DNA from: CAZQGO01 sp964593065
GTDB taxonomy: Bacteria; Oederibacteriota; JAAXVQ01
NCBI GenBank assembly: GCA_964593065.1
Contig: CAZQGO010000009.1
Span: 25,730-89,729, forward strand
Direction of reading: 5' to 3'
Length of the DNA stretch: 64,000 nucleotides
Position numbers and translations under genes: made by a program. Positions 51,901-63,800 of this stretch are shown here, piece by piece (the stretch's first letter is position 1; each line of letters opens with the position of its first letter). A model generated the notes under the pieces. That model had not been told where the DNA came from. It was given only the letters and a program-made list of their open reading frames with translations, and made no database searches.

Positions 51901-54900
51901 GGAGCCCTGGCGCGTTTCCAGAACGAGCTTCGCAACCGCACCTTCATGGCGGAGATGGTGACGGCCCTGCAAGGACAGCAATTGCAGACCGACGTGGAGC
52001 AAACCTTCGCCTATCCGGGCCATCCCGTGGCCTTGAAATTCGGTTCTTTGGACCATGAGCAAACCTTCTGGGTCATGCAGTACCAGGACCTGCCGCAGGC
52101 CGTACAGCAAGGCCTGCCTGCCGGAAACCAACTCTTCCTGGTGGATCTGAAAGACGCCGGATTGGAAGCCGGAAGTTCCGGCTGGATCGAACTGCGGCCC
52201 GAATCCACGAGCCTGGGTTTTGTCTCGGAGCAAGGTCGCTTCAGCCTCAAGTCCGACGGAGGCCAGCGCATGCGTCTGGCCGCGACGGATGGCAATATTA
52301 AAATCGATTACTCTCGCGGCATCCGTAACGCAGCGTGGATGGACGGCGCGCCCCTGGTGGAAAATCCGGACGTGGCCGGCCCCGCGAATCGCAGGGCCGA
52401 AATCGCGGCCAGAGTGCTGATGGAAATGTTCCCCGACATGGAGCCTGCGGCGCAGGCCCAGGCGCTCAACCAGGTGTGCTGGGACGTGCGCAACATAAAC
52501 TCGGCCGGCCATTTGATCAATATCCTGGCGGCGGTCTCCAAGGCTTTCAGGGACGGGCGGATTTCCCAAGCGCAGACCGCCGAGCTGACCGCAAGCCTGC
52601 TGGCTGCGGGCTACCAGGCCGAGGGCCTGCGCGAAGGCATGCCTTTCGTGGAAAAACAATTTGCGGCGGCCAGACTCCAGGAAGAGGACGCCTGGCTAGC
52701 CGCGGCTGTGCTCGCGGCCAAGGCCATGGCCGATGACGCAGCCTTAGCGGACGTCCGCGCTGCCTCCGAGGCGATTAAAAACGAAATCATCAACCTCCTG
52801 AGCGCCCAGGTGGTCCAGCTGCGGGCCTTCGATCCAGCCGCTGCAGCCGACGCCGCGGACCAGGCCGCCGTGACCGGCAGGCTGGAGGAAATCCTGAGGG
52901 CCGCGGCCGAAGGCACGCCCGGAGCCCTGGCCCGGATCGCGGGCCTGCGTCAGGCCGAGGAAGTCAATGAAGGCTTCAGGCTGGCGGCCGCAAACGTGCG
53001 CGGGGAGGCGGCCCAGACCCTCGTCGCCTCCGGACAGAAAACCATGGCCATGCCGGCCCCGCTGGCGCCTGAAGTAATCGTCGCCCGCAACGTTGACTTG
53101 CTGCGGTCCGCAAATGCCCGGCCCATCGGCAGCAAGCTTATGTACCTTGGGAATGACCGCGTCACGTATTTCCAGATCGGCGTGGATGAACAGGGCTCTC
53201 TCTTAACCCGGGAAGGGCGGACCATGGACAACCGGCCGCCCGTGGGCGAAGTGACCGAAATCCGGATATACATGCTTCAGTACGGGCTGAGCACCACGCC
53301 TTTTTTCCAGCTGTCTCAGGACGATGCCTCCAACCTGCCGCCCGCGGTTCTGCCAACCGTCCGGCAGGCCCTGCAGCAGGCCGACGCCGCCCTCCGCGCC
53401 CAGGCCGGACAGAACGGCCTGCAAGTTTTAAGCGACAACGAGAAACGCCTGATCGCGGCCCTGCTGAAGGCCACGGCAGGCCAGATCCAGGAAGGCGCGG
53501 CGATTCTGAGCAACCGGGACGCGGTTCCGGAAGTGGACGCGGCCGCTGCCGCGGCTTTCATCCAGGCGCGGGACAATTATATAGTCGCCAATCGGCAGAG
53601 CGACGCCAGCGACCCGCTGTTTACCGCCCGCCAGAATCTGCGCCAAGCCATAGAGGGAAGTCCCGGATTCGCGGAATATTTCCAGCGCCCGGCGGGCGTT
53701 TGGTACACCCTGACCGAGCACGGCAGCTTCGAGAAGGTCGCGGCCCTGGAAACCGTGGCCCAGGCCGCCCAGGCCGAGGCGACGCCGGGCCTGCTGGGCT
53801 ACTGGGGCCCGGTCACCCAACAGGCACTGCGGGACGGCATGGAGATATTCATCCGCTCCGGCAAGGTCACCATGGTGGGCGCCGCGGCCGGACTGGCCTA
53901 CGACGTGGTCCGGGACTTGTTCAGGGACATGCCGGCCGAGGCCATGCGCGCCTTCTTCGCCTATTTCGGGCACGAGATCGGCGAGCCCTACCTCGCCATG
54001 GACTGGCTTTCCAAGGTCCTGCGCCAGATGGACGCGCGCCTGGAGAACCTGCCTCAGTACCAGGGACCGGTGCGGGAGGCGCTGGGACAACTGGCCCAAC
54101 TGCAGAAGGGACAAACCGTCACCCTGCTGGTCAACGGCATCCAGCATACGGTCAAGAGCCTGGAGGTGGTCCGGGTCAGCCGGCTGGACCAGGTGCCGGA
54201 TGATTTCATGCCGCTGGCCAAATCGCGCCGGGCGCAAGTTTTTGCCGAGATGCAGGAACGGCTGAAGGACGTGGGTTCCTTCCTGCAGGTGGACCAGGAC
54301 CGGGAGACGGCGGTGGTGTACGTCCTGCCCGAAGCCCTGGAGGACGGGGGGAACGCCGGCACAGTGGTGGCGCACGAGTTCCTGGAGTTCGTCACCGGGA
54401 TCCCCCACGACCAGGTGGTGAGGCTTCTGGCCGCGGTGGAGACGGGCCAGGAGTCCGCGTTGGGCACGCCGGCAGAACGGGCGCAGGTCGTGACCGAGGC
54501 TAAGACGTTCTTGACCGACCTGGTCCAGCAGCGCATCCGATCACAGGATATCGGCATGCGCCTGAACGAGGCGTTGTGGAACGTACAAAAGATGTCCTAC
54601 GAGGATTTCATGGATGTCCTGGAGGCCTTCCCGCACATCCGGTACTTCCAGGCCACGCGATCAGCGGTGCTGGCAAGCCTGTTGGCGGCCGGCCTGCAGA
54701 ATCCGGCCATCTCGGCCCGGTTCGACGGGGGCAGTCTGCGGCTGGCGTTCGGCGAGCGCCTGCAGGGTGACGCGAACGTCAAGGCGGCCGTCTTGGCGGG
54801 TATGGGCACCAGACAGGAGCCGGTCAGACGGTTCCTGGCACAGCAGAAGGTGGCGGACCGGGTTCAGGTGCTGGAACTTCTGGCCTCCGAGGCGTTCGTG

Positions 54901-57900
54901 CCCGTGGCCTATGAGCCCAAGGTCTCCGCCGGCCGCGGGGACGTCCTGGCGCGCATAGAGGCCCATCGGCGGGAAGTGGTCGCGAACGGCAGGTATCTGA
55001 TGCGGCAGCTGCTGGGGGCCGCGGTGGGCCAGGAGTATGACCTGGAGACCAAGCTGGGCGAGCTCAAACTGAGGGATATCACCTCGGCGCTGTTCAAGAC
55101 CGGCATCGAACAGGGCCTACTCAGGCCCGGGATAGGCGCCATGCTGGGGGCCTACGGAACCATCTTGTGGAAGGGCCTGGAGAAGAGCGCCCGCGACGCG
55201 GTGCGGGAAATGTACGACCGCACCCCCGCCCTTTACACGGGAGGGCTGGAACAATATTTCCGGGACGTGCTCCAGCAGGTTTTCGCGCAGCAACGCGTGG
55301 AGGCCATGAGACTGGAGGAGTACGACGCCGCCAACGCGGAAACCGTCCGGCAAAATCTGGTGAAATACCTGGCCGGCACCTCGCGCTGGGCGAACCTGTC
55401 CGATGAGATGGCCGCGGCCATCCGGGGCATTCCGAGCGACATCCCGATCCATATTCTCAAGCCGACCGACCCGCTGCCGCCGAATCTCGATACCGATACG
55501 GATCTGGACCGGCTGGGAGTCTTTCATTATCGCGGGCGGCTATACCTGACCGAGCGTTCCTACGGACGCTTGCAAGCCGAGCCCGGCGTGGCTGCGGCGG
55601 TGCTTTTGCACGAGGCCCTGGAACAATCGGGCGGCGGAAAGGTTTTTTCGCACGAGGACGCGGTCACCTGGACCGAACACCTGACGGGGGTGCCGTTCGA
55701 CGTTCTCGTGGGCAGCCTCGGTTTGCTGCCGGGTGCCTCCTTGACCAATATTTCCGACGCCATCGAGCGGTACGAAAAGGCCGTGCAGGCCGGCGATAAC
55801 GCCACCCTGCTCCAGGCTCTGAACGATCTGGGCTGGTTCGTACGCATGTATATGAAGAACGTCGCGGAACTGGAAGCTCTGCTGCGTCAGTACGCCATCA
55901 GCCAGCGGATCAACGGCCAGAGCGGGGTTTACGCCCTGGAAGCGGGCGAACCGCGGGTTTTGACCAGCATTCTGGCCGCGGCCATGCAGAATCCCCAATT
56001 GGCCCGGGAAATCACCCCGGACCAGGTGTTTTCCTGGCTGAACACCAGCGACGCGAATTATTTTGTTCCCGAGGCTTTTTTAGTGGCGAGCTGGGTGAAC
56101 GACAAGGACGTGAGAAGTCTGCGCCTGACCCTCGAGCAACTCGCCAACCAGCAACCGGTCAACACCGAGCTGATCGCCAATCTGCTGAACGACGGCGTCC
56201 TGTATTTTCACAGACCGGATCAGCCTGCCCACGTCGCCCAGCAGTTGCAAAAAGACCTGGCGATCCCGGCGCGGCAGGTGCTGGGCGATTTCCTGAACAC
56301 CCAGGCCAGCCAGCAACGGCGCATAGCGGATCTGCGGAAACGCCTGCCCAATACGGGCCTGGGAGCGCGCGTGGCCGTCCAGGAGCTCGTCGACATCCTG
56401 GGGTTGGAAAGCCCCAACCTGCTCGTGCCGGCTTTGGAACTAGTGCGCCAGTACATAAACCGCTTCAACCCCCAGCAAATGGACCAGGTGGCGGCGCGCG
56501 TAGCCGAGCTGCAGGGTTCCCTGCATATTACGGTGCGCGAGGAAGCCAACGTGGCGCAGAACGCGATCCAGGCCGCCCGCCTGTCGGGCTCCAGGTCCGA
56601 CCTTGCGCGGCAGCCCCTTAACCTCCCGGGCGCGATGCTGGGATTCACCTTCTCGCTGGGAATCATGATTCTGGCCGGTTTTTCACCGCTCCTTTCCGTG
56701 GCGGCCATCGGGTATTTCGCCTGGCACTCCGGGAAAGTGGCGCTGGTCCTGGCCCAGCTGTTCGGCACGTACGGGCTGGGCATGTTCGGCCACCTCAATG
56801 ACAGCGTGTCCCTCTTCGACCCGACGACTCGCCAAATGACGGACGCGGAAGGCAGGCCCATTGTCAATCCCGCGGGCCGGGCGCATGAATTCTCCCATTT
56901 TTGGATGCAGACAATCCTGGATCCCGTTATCCGTCTTTTCGGCGGCCGCTCCCTGGCCGCGTACGCCCTGGCCTATAACCAGGCGCAAGAAGCGCGGGCC
57001 CAGGGCCGCGCCGCCGGGGCGAAAGTACCGCTGGGATACTGGATCTGGAACGTGGGCGTGTCCGAAATGGCCGCGCACGCCCTGGACCTGAGCTTTTCCC
57101 TGTACGCCATCGCCGATGTCCTGGCCGAACGGGTTTCGCCGCGCCGCGGCGCACTTTTCCGGGCCACGGCCGTGGGAGTCACCACGGTCCTGGTTTTTGC
57201 CCCCCTGATCCTGACCTCGCTGGGCCTGGTCGCCGTTACGGGCTTTGCAGTCCCGGCCCTGCTGGCCGGCTTGGGTCTCCTCCTCCTGCTGCCACTTTTC
57301 GGCGAGTTCCTCAATCTGCGTCCCGAGCGCAATGAGGCGGATCTCCTTTCCCAGGAGATTCTCAAGGCTCCCAATTCCATGGCGGTTGCGGAAATCCTGT
57401 CGGCCTTTGTACAGCCCCGGGTCGGAACGGACCGTTACACTCCGCAGCAGCTGGTTGAATTGCTGGCCGCGGCCTTGGCCGCGGCCGCCCGGCACCAAAA
57501 TGCGGCGATCCGGGACCACGCGGTGAACGGGAACCTCACCTTGATCCTGGCCGCGTACGACGTTCCGGATGCCTATGCACGCGCCGCTCAGGTGATGGCC
57601 GGGGCACTCAACGAACAGGTCGCGGCGGCCGAGGAGCCGGCCCTGACCGCCGACATCCAGGCTGGCGCCCTCCGGATCTCCGGCATGTTCCTGGCCGGCG
57701 TGGGATTGGCGGCGGCATTCCTGGGCGGGGCCGCCCTGGCGATCCCCGGCGCTGTTCTGGCCGCGGCGGGCATGCTGGTGGCGCTGGCGCCACGAACTTT
57801 AAACTTTTTCCGTCCCCTCCAGGTTTCCGATCCTTTGTTCTCCCTGGGCTCCGAGCCGACGACACGCGCCCTGCGCCGCACCACCCTGGCCAGCGACATC

Positions 57901-60780
57901 GTCAGCCGTACTTCCGCCCAGGAGGTCGAGGCGGGATACCGCGGCGCCGTGGACAGCGACTACGGCAAGGATTTTGTCGACGCGGTGAAAGACCTGGCGG
58001 ACGGCCTGGCCAAGGTCATTTTCGAAAGCGTCATTTACCGTTGGGCCAGGCGCGTGATGATGCTTACTTCCGAGGGACGGGGACGCGACGGCCTGACCAA
58101 GGAACAAAGCTTCGACGCGGGCGACGTGATCAACGCGCGGAGTTTAAGGGCCAAGGCGCGGGCGCTGGTGTACGCCATGGTGGACGTGGTGGAGAACACC
58201 AACGCCTTTGTCTCCAACAACTACCATATCTTGAGGGCCAAGCTATCCTGGTTCGCGCCGGGTGCCAACTCGGCTTTCGTTTCAGGCCAATCGGCGGAGC
58301 GACGGGGCAAGGCGCCGGACAATTACGGAATCGGCTTGTTCTTCCGCGTGCCTCCGGACCGGGTCGGGGATTTTGCCGATGTGGATCCCCTGCTGGAGAA
58401 CGAAACGGACGTAGACGCCGTGCACGCCCAAATGGAAAAAACTCTGGCGCAAATCGCCCGGGCCCATGGGAAAACCATTAATGACATCAATTATGTTCTC
58501 ATGATCCGGCCCCGCGAAAATGTCCGCCTGGCCGCCCTGGAGGCCATGCAGAAGCAATACCCGGGCTTGCAGATCGTGCGCATTTTGGACGGCACCTTGC
58601 CCCATGGCCTGCGGGCCACGCTGGGAAGCAACGACGGGCGCATACCGGTCATGTGGACCGTGGGCGGAGCGCCGGAAATGATGATGAACCAAGTGGTGGC
58701 GGACGCCTTTGCCGCCCAGGGGGCCGTGGGGGTCATGCGGCACGCCTCCAAGAACGTGAACAAGGCCGAGAATTACAGCCGGGCTTTCGCCTTCAGTGAA
58801 CAAGAGACCGCCACCTACCGGAACCTGATGCCGGACCAGGCCGCGGACATCCTGCAAGGCCGAAAGAAGCTCAGCTCTTTCGAGTATCAGGACGAGCCAC
58901 AGGACTTAGACGCCGCCTTCGGCATCATCACGGACAGCGGCCCGGGGGTTCTGAATCTGCCGGGGACCGAGAAAACGGGGCCCGGGAGATACCGGGTCAA
59001 TACTCTGCACATCCGGGTCAATGCGGCCGGACATTTCGTCTGGCCGGAGGTCCGTGTCGTATCCGTCTACGGCACCCTGCGCAGCCTCCTCACCCAGCCT
59101 CAGAATTTGTTGATGTCGCTGGGCGCCCTATCCTTTGGAATCGGTCTGTTCGGCTTGGTCACTGCCGCCGTGGCAGCGCCGTTGGTCGCGGCCTTCCTGG
59201 CGGCCGGGGGGGCGGTCCTGGCCGTGGCCGTTGCCTGGAACCCCGTCTATCAGTTGATCCAGCGGCGGCGGCTGGAAAACATGGCGAACCGCGTTTTAGC
59301 GGTCCTGAAAACCTCCGCTACGGCCATTTCAGTCAATCAGATCGCGGAAAACCTGGGCATCCAGTTAGTCGAGAAGACCTGGGGAGAACTGACGATCGAG
59401 GACGCCCAGCAACGGCAAGCCGTGCAGGAGATCGCGGAAAATCTGGGCCTGCCGGTCATTGTCCACGAGGAGGAAGGCGTACTCCAGTTCGACGACCTCC
59501 AAAGCGCCCAGTCCGTGCAAAAGCTCGCCCAAGCCCAGAACATCCCGGCCACCCTTAAGACCAAGTTGGGACTATCTGCAACAGAACTAAAGCGTTTGCA
59601 AGCCGTGCGTGACGCGGTCGCCTATTTGGAAGCCAACGCCGAAACGCAGGGGCTGAGAGTGGAGACCCAGGAGGATGGCCCGACCCTGTTTAGCCTGGAA
59701 AGGGTCAGCCAGCCCGCGATGGTCACCGCCGGCCGCGAGACCTTCGGGCCGCTGGCCTACGATCTCCGGGCTGTCGCCCAGGCTCAAACCGCGCCGGCCC
59801 GGCTGAAGGCTTTAAACCGCCTCTGCGGCGCGATCCGGACTTCCACGATCCTGCAACACCGCGACATGGTGGACCTCGTGAATTTATTCACCGACCTCTA
59901 TCCTGCGATGTCCGACCGGAAAGCCCCAGAAGCGCTGGCCACCTACACCAGCATTATGGCCGCGGCCCTGCAAAACGAGAATTTATACCCCATCAGCGAA
60001 GGGATCCAGCTGGTCCTGCCGAATTTCCGGCGAGCCTACGGCCGTGAAACCGACACCTTTGAATCCCTGTGGCTGGTGGCGGACAAGGCGTTTTTCCAGC
60101 AGCGGGGCATGCCCCTGGCCAGTTTGCGGATGGAAATACAGCCGAGCATTCTCAACCGGGCCATGGAGTTACTGCAAACCGCCGCGTACACGGAAAGTTT
60201 ATCCCTGTTCGCCGTTCCCGAAGGAGGCCTGGCCATCGCGGCCACTCCCGCCCAGCGCAACCGGGAATTCATCTCCGAGCTGCGGGCGAAGCTGGAAAGC
60301 TTGAGCGGGCCGCGGCGCGCCATCAACGAACTGGAGACTCTGGCCGTCGCCGCCCTCGCCAATCTGGGCACGGCGGCTTCCTTTGCAGCCCTGTGGTTCG
60401 GCGCGGCCAGCCTGTATGGCACGCTCAGCCTGGGCCTGGGTCTGACGGCCGGGAGCCTGGTTCTGGGCGCGGTGGGCGCGCTGGCGACGCCCGTGATTGG
60501 CCTGCCCTTCCTGTTCATGGGCGTTTCGATGATTGCCACGCGCTTCGTGGCGGGGGACAGAAAGGTCCTCACGGACCTCCTGATCGCCGGTTGGAAAGAT
60601 ACTACGGGTGATCTCAACGGCGTGCCCATCGTGAATATCGACGAGGTGCCGGCCGAACAACGCCACCGGGACATCGCATACTATATGGAAAACCTTAGCG
60701 GAAAGCGGGTCATCGTTGCGGATCTGGCCAGGCTCTCATGGCTTCCCGTCTTCTTCCAGGTGTTGATCCTGACGCACGAG
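48973..60780 (+). CDS. Giant exported/membrane protein 2, N-terminal 3936 residues (continues across gap)
   Basis: ATG at 48973 with RBS GGAGGAA. A long basic N-terminus precedes a signal segment (RILALLVSLCFLLPSLSWAFA, residues 33-53). Residues 90-420: Tiki/TraB-like domain with QDLHCN (H99), LVGIEAAS (E127) and VTGGFHTDG (H413). Membrane segments lie near 690-770, 800, 2555-2585, 2735-2780, 2895-2935, 3375-3420 and 3795-3860. Zincin-like motifs are HEFLE (1801), HEALE (2213), HEFSH (2638) and HEVSH (3935, completed after the gap). At least five copies of a helical repeat with LxSxxAA occur (51517, 52460, 54560, 55800 and 59800 onward). The frame is open right up to the N-run. It has no resemblance to secretion substrates I know; overall function unknown. 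Confidence 0.87.
54235..54725 (+). repeat. Zincin-like + helical-repeat module, copy A (giant 2)
   Basis: Order: a beta-strand pair ending VVYVLPEALEDGG, then TVVAHEFLEFVTGIPHD, then MRLNEALWNVQKM, then AVLASLLAAGLQNP. The same order recurs at 55490-56000. The HExxE core has Glu in place of the second zincin His, so activity is doubtful. Confidence 0.65.
55490..56000 (+). repeat. Zincin-like + helical-repeat module, copy B (giant 2)
   Basis: GRLYLTERSYGRLQAEPGV, then AAVLLHEALEQSGGGK, then EHLTGVPFDVL, then LNDLGWFVRMYMKNVAELEA, then RVLTSILAAAMQNP. It parallels copy A step by step (HExxE, LTGxP versus VTGIP, LN-x3-W-x-V, LxSxLAAxxQNP). Confidence 0.65.
60355..60560 (+). repeat. Transmembrane module copy 1 (giant 2)
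   Basis: Encodes ASFAALWFGAASLYG, LSLGLGLTAGSLVLGAVGAL and GLPFLFMGVSMIATRF. It recurs nearly unchanged at 63800-64000, about 3.3 kb later in the corrected sequence. Confidence 0.85.
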
Positions 60781-60880
60781 NNNNNNNNNNNNNNNNNNNN
60801 NNNNNNNNNNNNNNNNNNNNNNNNNNNNNNNNNNNNNNNNNNNNNNNNNNNNNNNNNNNNNNNNNNNNNNNNNNNNNNNN
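60781..60880. other. Scaffold gap of 100 N flanked by a 55-base duplicate
   Basis: Exactly 100 N. The 55 bases before the gap (60726-60780, GGCCAGGCTCTCATGG to GACGCACGAG) are identical to the 55 bases after it (60881-60935). Such a k-mer-length overlap shows that the two contigs overlap and the N-run is an artificial join. Removing the N-run and one copy keeps giant gene 2 in frame and joins HE to VSH. Confidence 0.93.
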
Positions 60881-60881
60881 G

Positions 60882-63800
60882 GCCAGGCTCTCATGGCTTC
60901 CCGTCTTCTTCCAGGTGTTGATCCTGACGCACGAGGTGTCCCACGCGCAGCAGGCTCAGGCCCGGCGGATCGCGGGCCGCTCGCCGCCCGGCCGACTGGT
61001 CGGGGAGATGAACGCCTACTGGAGCCAAGTCAACCTCGTACGCAAGCTGACGTCTCTGGCCTTGTCCAGAATATCCGGCACGTATCGGATCACGGCCGTC
61101 CTGGGCTCGGTCATCGCGGCGGGGGCGCTCCTGGCAGTCGTGTTGATGCCGGCCGGAGTAGTAGCGGCTGGCATCGCTTTCGCCCTAGGCGCGCTGGCGG
61201 TTGGGCTGTCCGTCACCAGCATGATACGGGAACTGTTCCAGCGGGAAGCGGCAAGCCGGGCCAATGCATTCAGCCAGGAGCTCTTCATCCCAACGCAAGG
61301 GCGGATCATCACCCTGACCGGCCAGCAGATCGTGGCCCGGGGATTGATCGAAAAACTGACCTCGGCGAGGACCGTGGCCATTCAGAACGCGATACGCGCG
61401 GTCAACACCTCCCTGGCGAACTTCTCCGATGCCCTCGCCAAACCCGCGCGTATGGAATCCCTCGATACCGAAACCCAGCAATTGGCCCAGCGCACGGCCG
61501 CCATGATGCTGAATTTCCAGAACATGGCCGGCTACCTGACGACCAACGCCGATGCCGCCAGGCCCGAGGATGAAAAAGACCTTGCGGACCTGTACGCGAC
61601 GTATGCCAGGGCGAAAGAGGTCGCGGAGATGCTGGGCAGACAGTACCGGCAGCTGTTCAGGACCCTGTCCTCCTTCCAAGAGCGCCAGGCCAGGGACCCT
61701 GAGCTGGAGGTCCTGCGGGGCGAAGTGTTGAGGGCCTATCCCACCTTCCTGGTATTGCAGGAGATGCTGGGACTGCGGCAGGAATCCGAATCCGTGAACG
61801 TTGCCACTTTCCAGGAGCTGGTCCAGAGCAGTCTGCGCACGCTGCTGGGGCCTAGGGCCCAGGGCATCGAGATTGCAGTAGACCTGCCGCTGAGCCGGGG
61901 TGAGGCCAACCGGACCTGGTGGCGCGGCTCGTACGGCGCTCTGTTCGGCCAGGCCGTGGCCCTGGCCGCGCGGGACGCCGTGGAGTCAGTCCGCGATACC
62001 AGGGAACGCGGCGGGATGCAAAACTATCAACCGCGCATTACCGTCCGCATCGACCAGGACGGGATCAGCGTCGTGCACAACGCTTTGGTCTCGCAACCGA
62101 TCATGCGACCGGCCGTGCAGGAGGCGGCGGAGCGCGCTGGCGGCCAAGTCCAGTTCACGGAAACGGGTACCCGGATCGTGCCCGCCGTGGGGGAGGAGAC
62201 TTCTTACCGGACTCCCTCGCTATGGAGCGATCTGGAGAACACGCTGGTCTATGTCAACGATCATCAACGCGCCTATGAGCTGGTCAGTCGCAACAAGGCC
62301 TTGGACTTGAGCCAGCACCCGGACATCAGCCTGCAGGCCGCGATCTTCGCCCTGCTGGCTTATACCGGCCCGGAGTCCAAGGGCGGAAACGGTTTCATTA
62401 AATATGATATTGAAGATCCCGCCATCCTGAAGGAGACCATGGCGGATGGCAGGTTTGAGAAATCCTACAATCCCCACCGGGATCCATCCCTGCGCATGGC
62501 CCTGGGCCAGGAAGACCTCCAGCCCACGGGCGAAGCCCGTTCCGTGGATTATCTGGACCCTGCCGTTCTGCCGGCCAACGAGCACCACCTGATCTGGACC
62601 GCTTCCTCGGGCCGGCGCTACAGCATCCTGCCCCAACCGAATCCCATTTTTGCGGGACACCTGGTGGTGGCCTCCTACGACCGGCAGTCCAATGGAAAGT
62701 TCCCGCCGCAGGAAATGACGCCGGAGCACCTGGCGGACATGCAGGAATTGGCCCAGGCCATGGCCTACATCGGCTACGCCGTTCCGTTCAACAGCTGGGG
62801 CGCGGCGGCCAGCATCGACCATTTCCATACACAACCCGTTCCCCTGGACAACCTGCCCCTTTACCGCCGCTGGCGTGACGGGCGCCTTCCCGACGGGGGG
62901 CAAATACCCACGCCCCACGCCTCGGTTCGCACCTATGAAAATGATCAGGTCACCCGGGAGACGGTCGGCTATGACGCTAACTTTTTCCTGGTGGAAAGTC
63001 CCGATGCCCAGGGCATGCGGGCCCAACTGGGCGAAATCGTTGGGCAAATGAACGCCGACCACGTGCCGTTCAACAGCCTGCAATGGGTCACGGCGGGCGG
63101 CCGTTTCCTGGCCATGGTTTTCCCGCGGGTGGCGGAAAAGGTGCAGGTGGCGGGCGCACAGGTGACGCCGGGCTTCACGGAATTGATGGGCTTTTTGGTC
63201 CTGACCGCGCGGGCGGTCTACGACCGCATCACCCGGCCCGAACAGTTCAGCGAAATCCTGCAGAAAGCCAGCCTGGGGCTGCCCGCTTTCTGGCGGCTGC
63301 AGAACCGCCTGCTGAGCCTGAACCCGTTTGCCCGAGGCTTGGCCCAAAGAATCCAGAAGCGCAGATGGCACGAAATAGCCATCCTGGTGAGCAGCTTCAA
63401 CGTGCGCGCGCAATTTGAGGCGTACGTGCAGGGCTTCGAGAGAACCGTGCAGGAGACCCGGGGAGTGGACCGCACCGAGGCGGTGGCCGTGCTGGCCTCC
63501 CTGTTCGCAGCGGTCTATCAAAATCAAGTCTTGGATCATGAAACCAGGATTTTCCCGGACTACAGCACTCTGCTGCAGGCCCAGCCCAACGGGTTTTTCA
63601 CGGCGGACGAGATCCGGGCCGCGAACCTGCTGGGCCGCAATGAACGCGTGGCGGATTCGCTGGAGACCGGCTTGAAGGACGCCACGCCGGAGCTGCGCGC
63701 TCTGGTGGCGTCCATCCAGCAAAACCCGGCTTTCATGCCCATGGTCGGCGGCGGATGGATCGCCTCCCGCCCGATTTCCATTCTGGGCGTGGCGGCCGTG

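Noticed and set aside
60893..61573. A 226-codon frame just after the N-gap
   Set aside because: Arg/Gly/Pro-rich shadow in another frame; the frame starting at 60882 continues the giant protein with recognisable segments.
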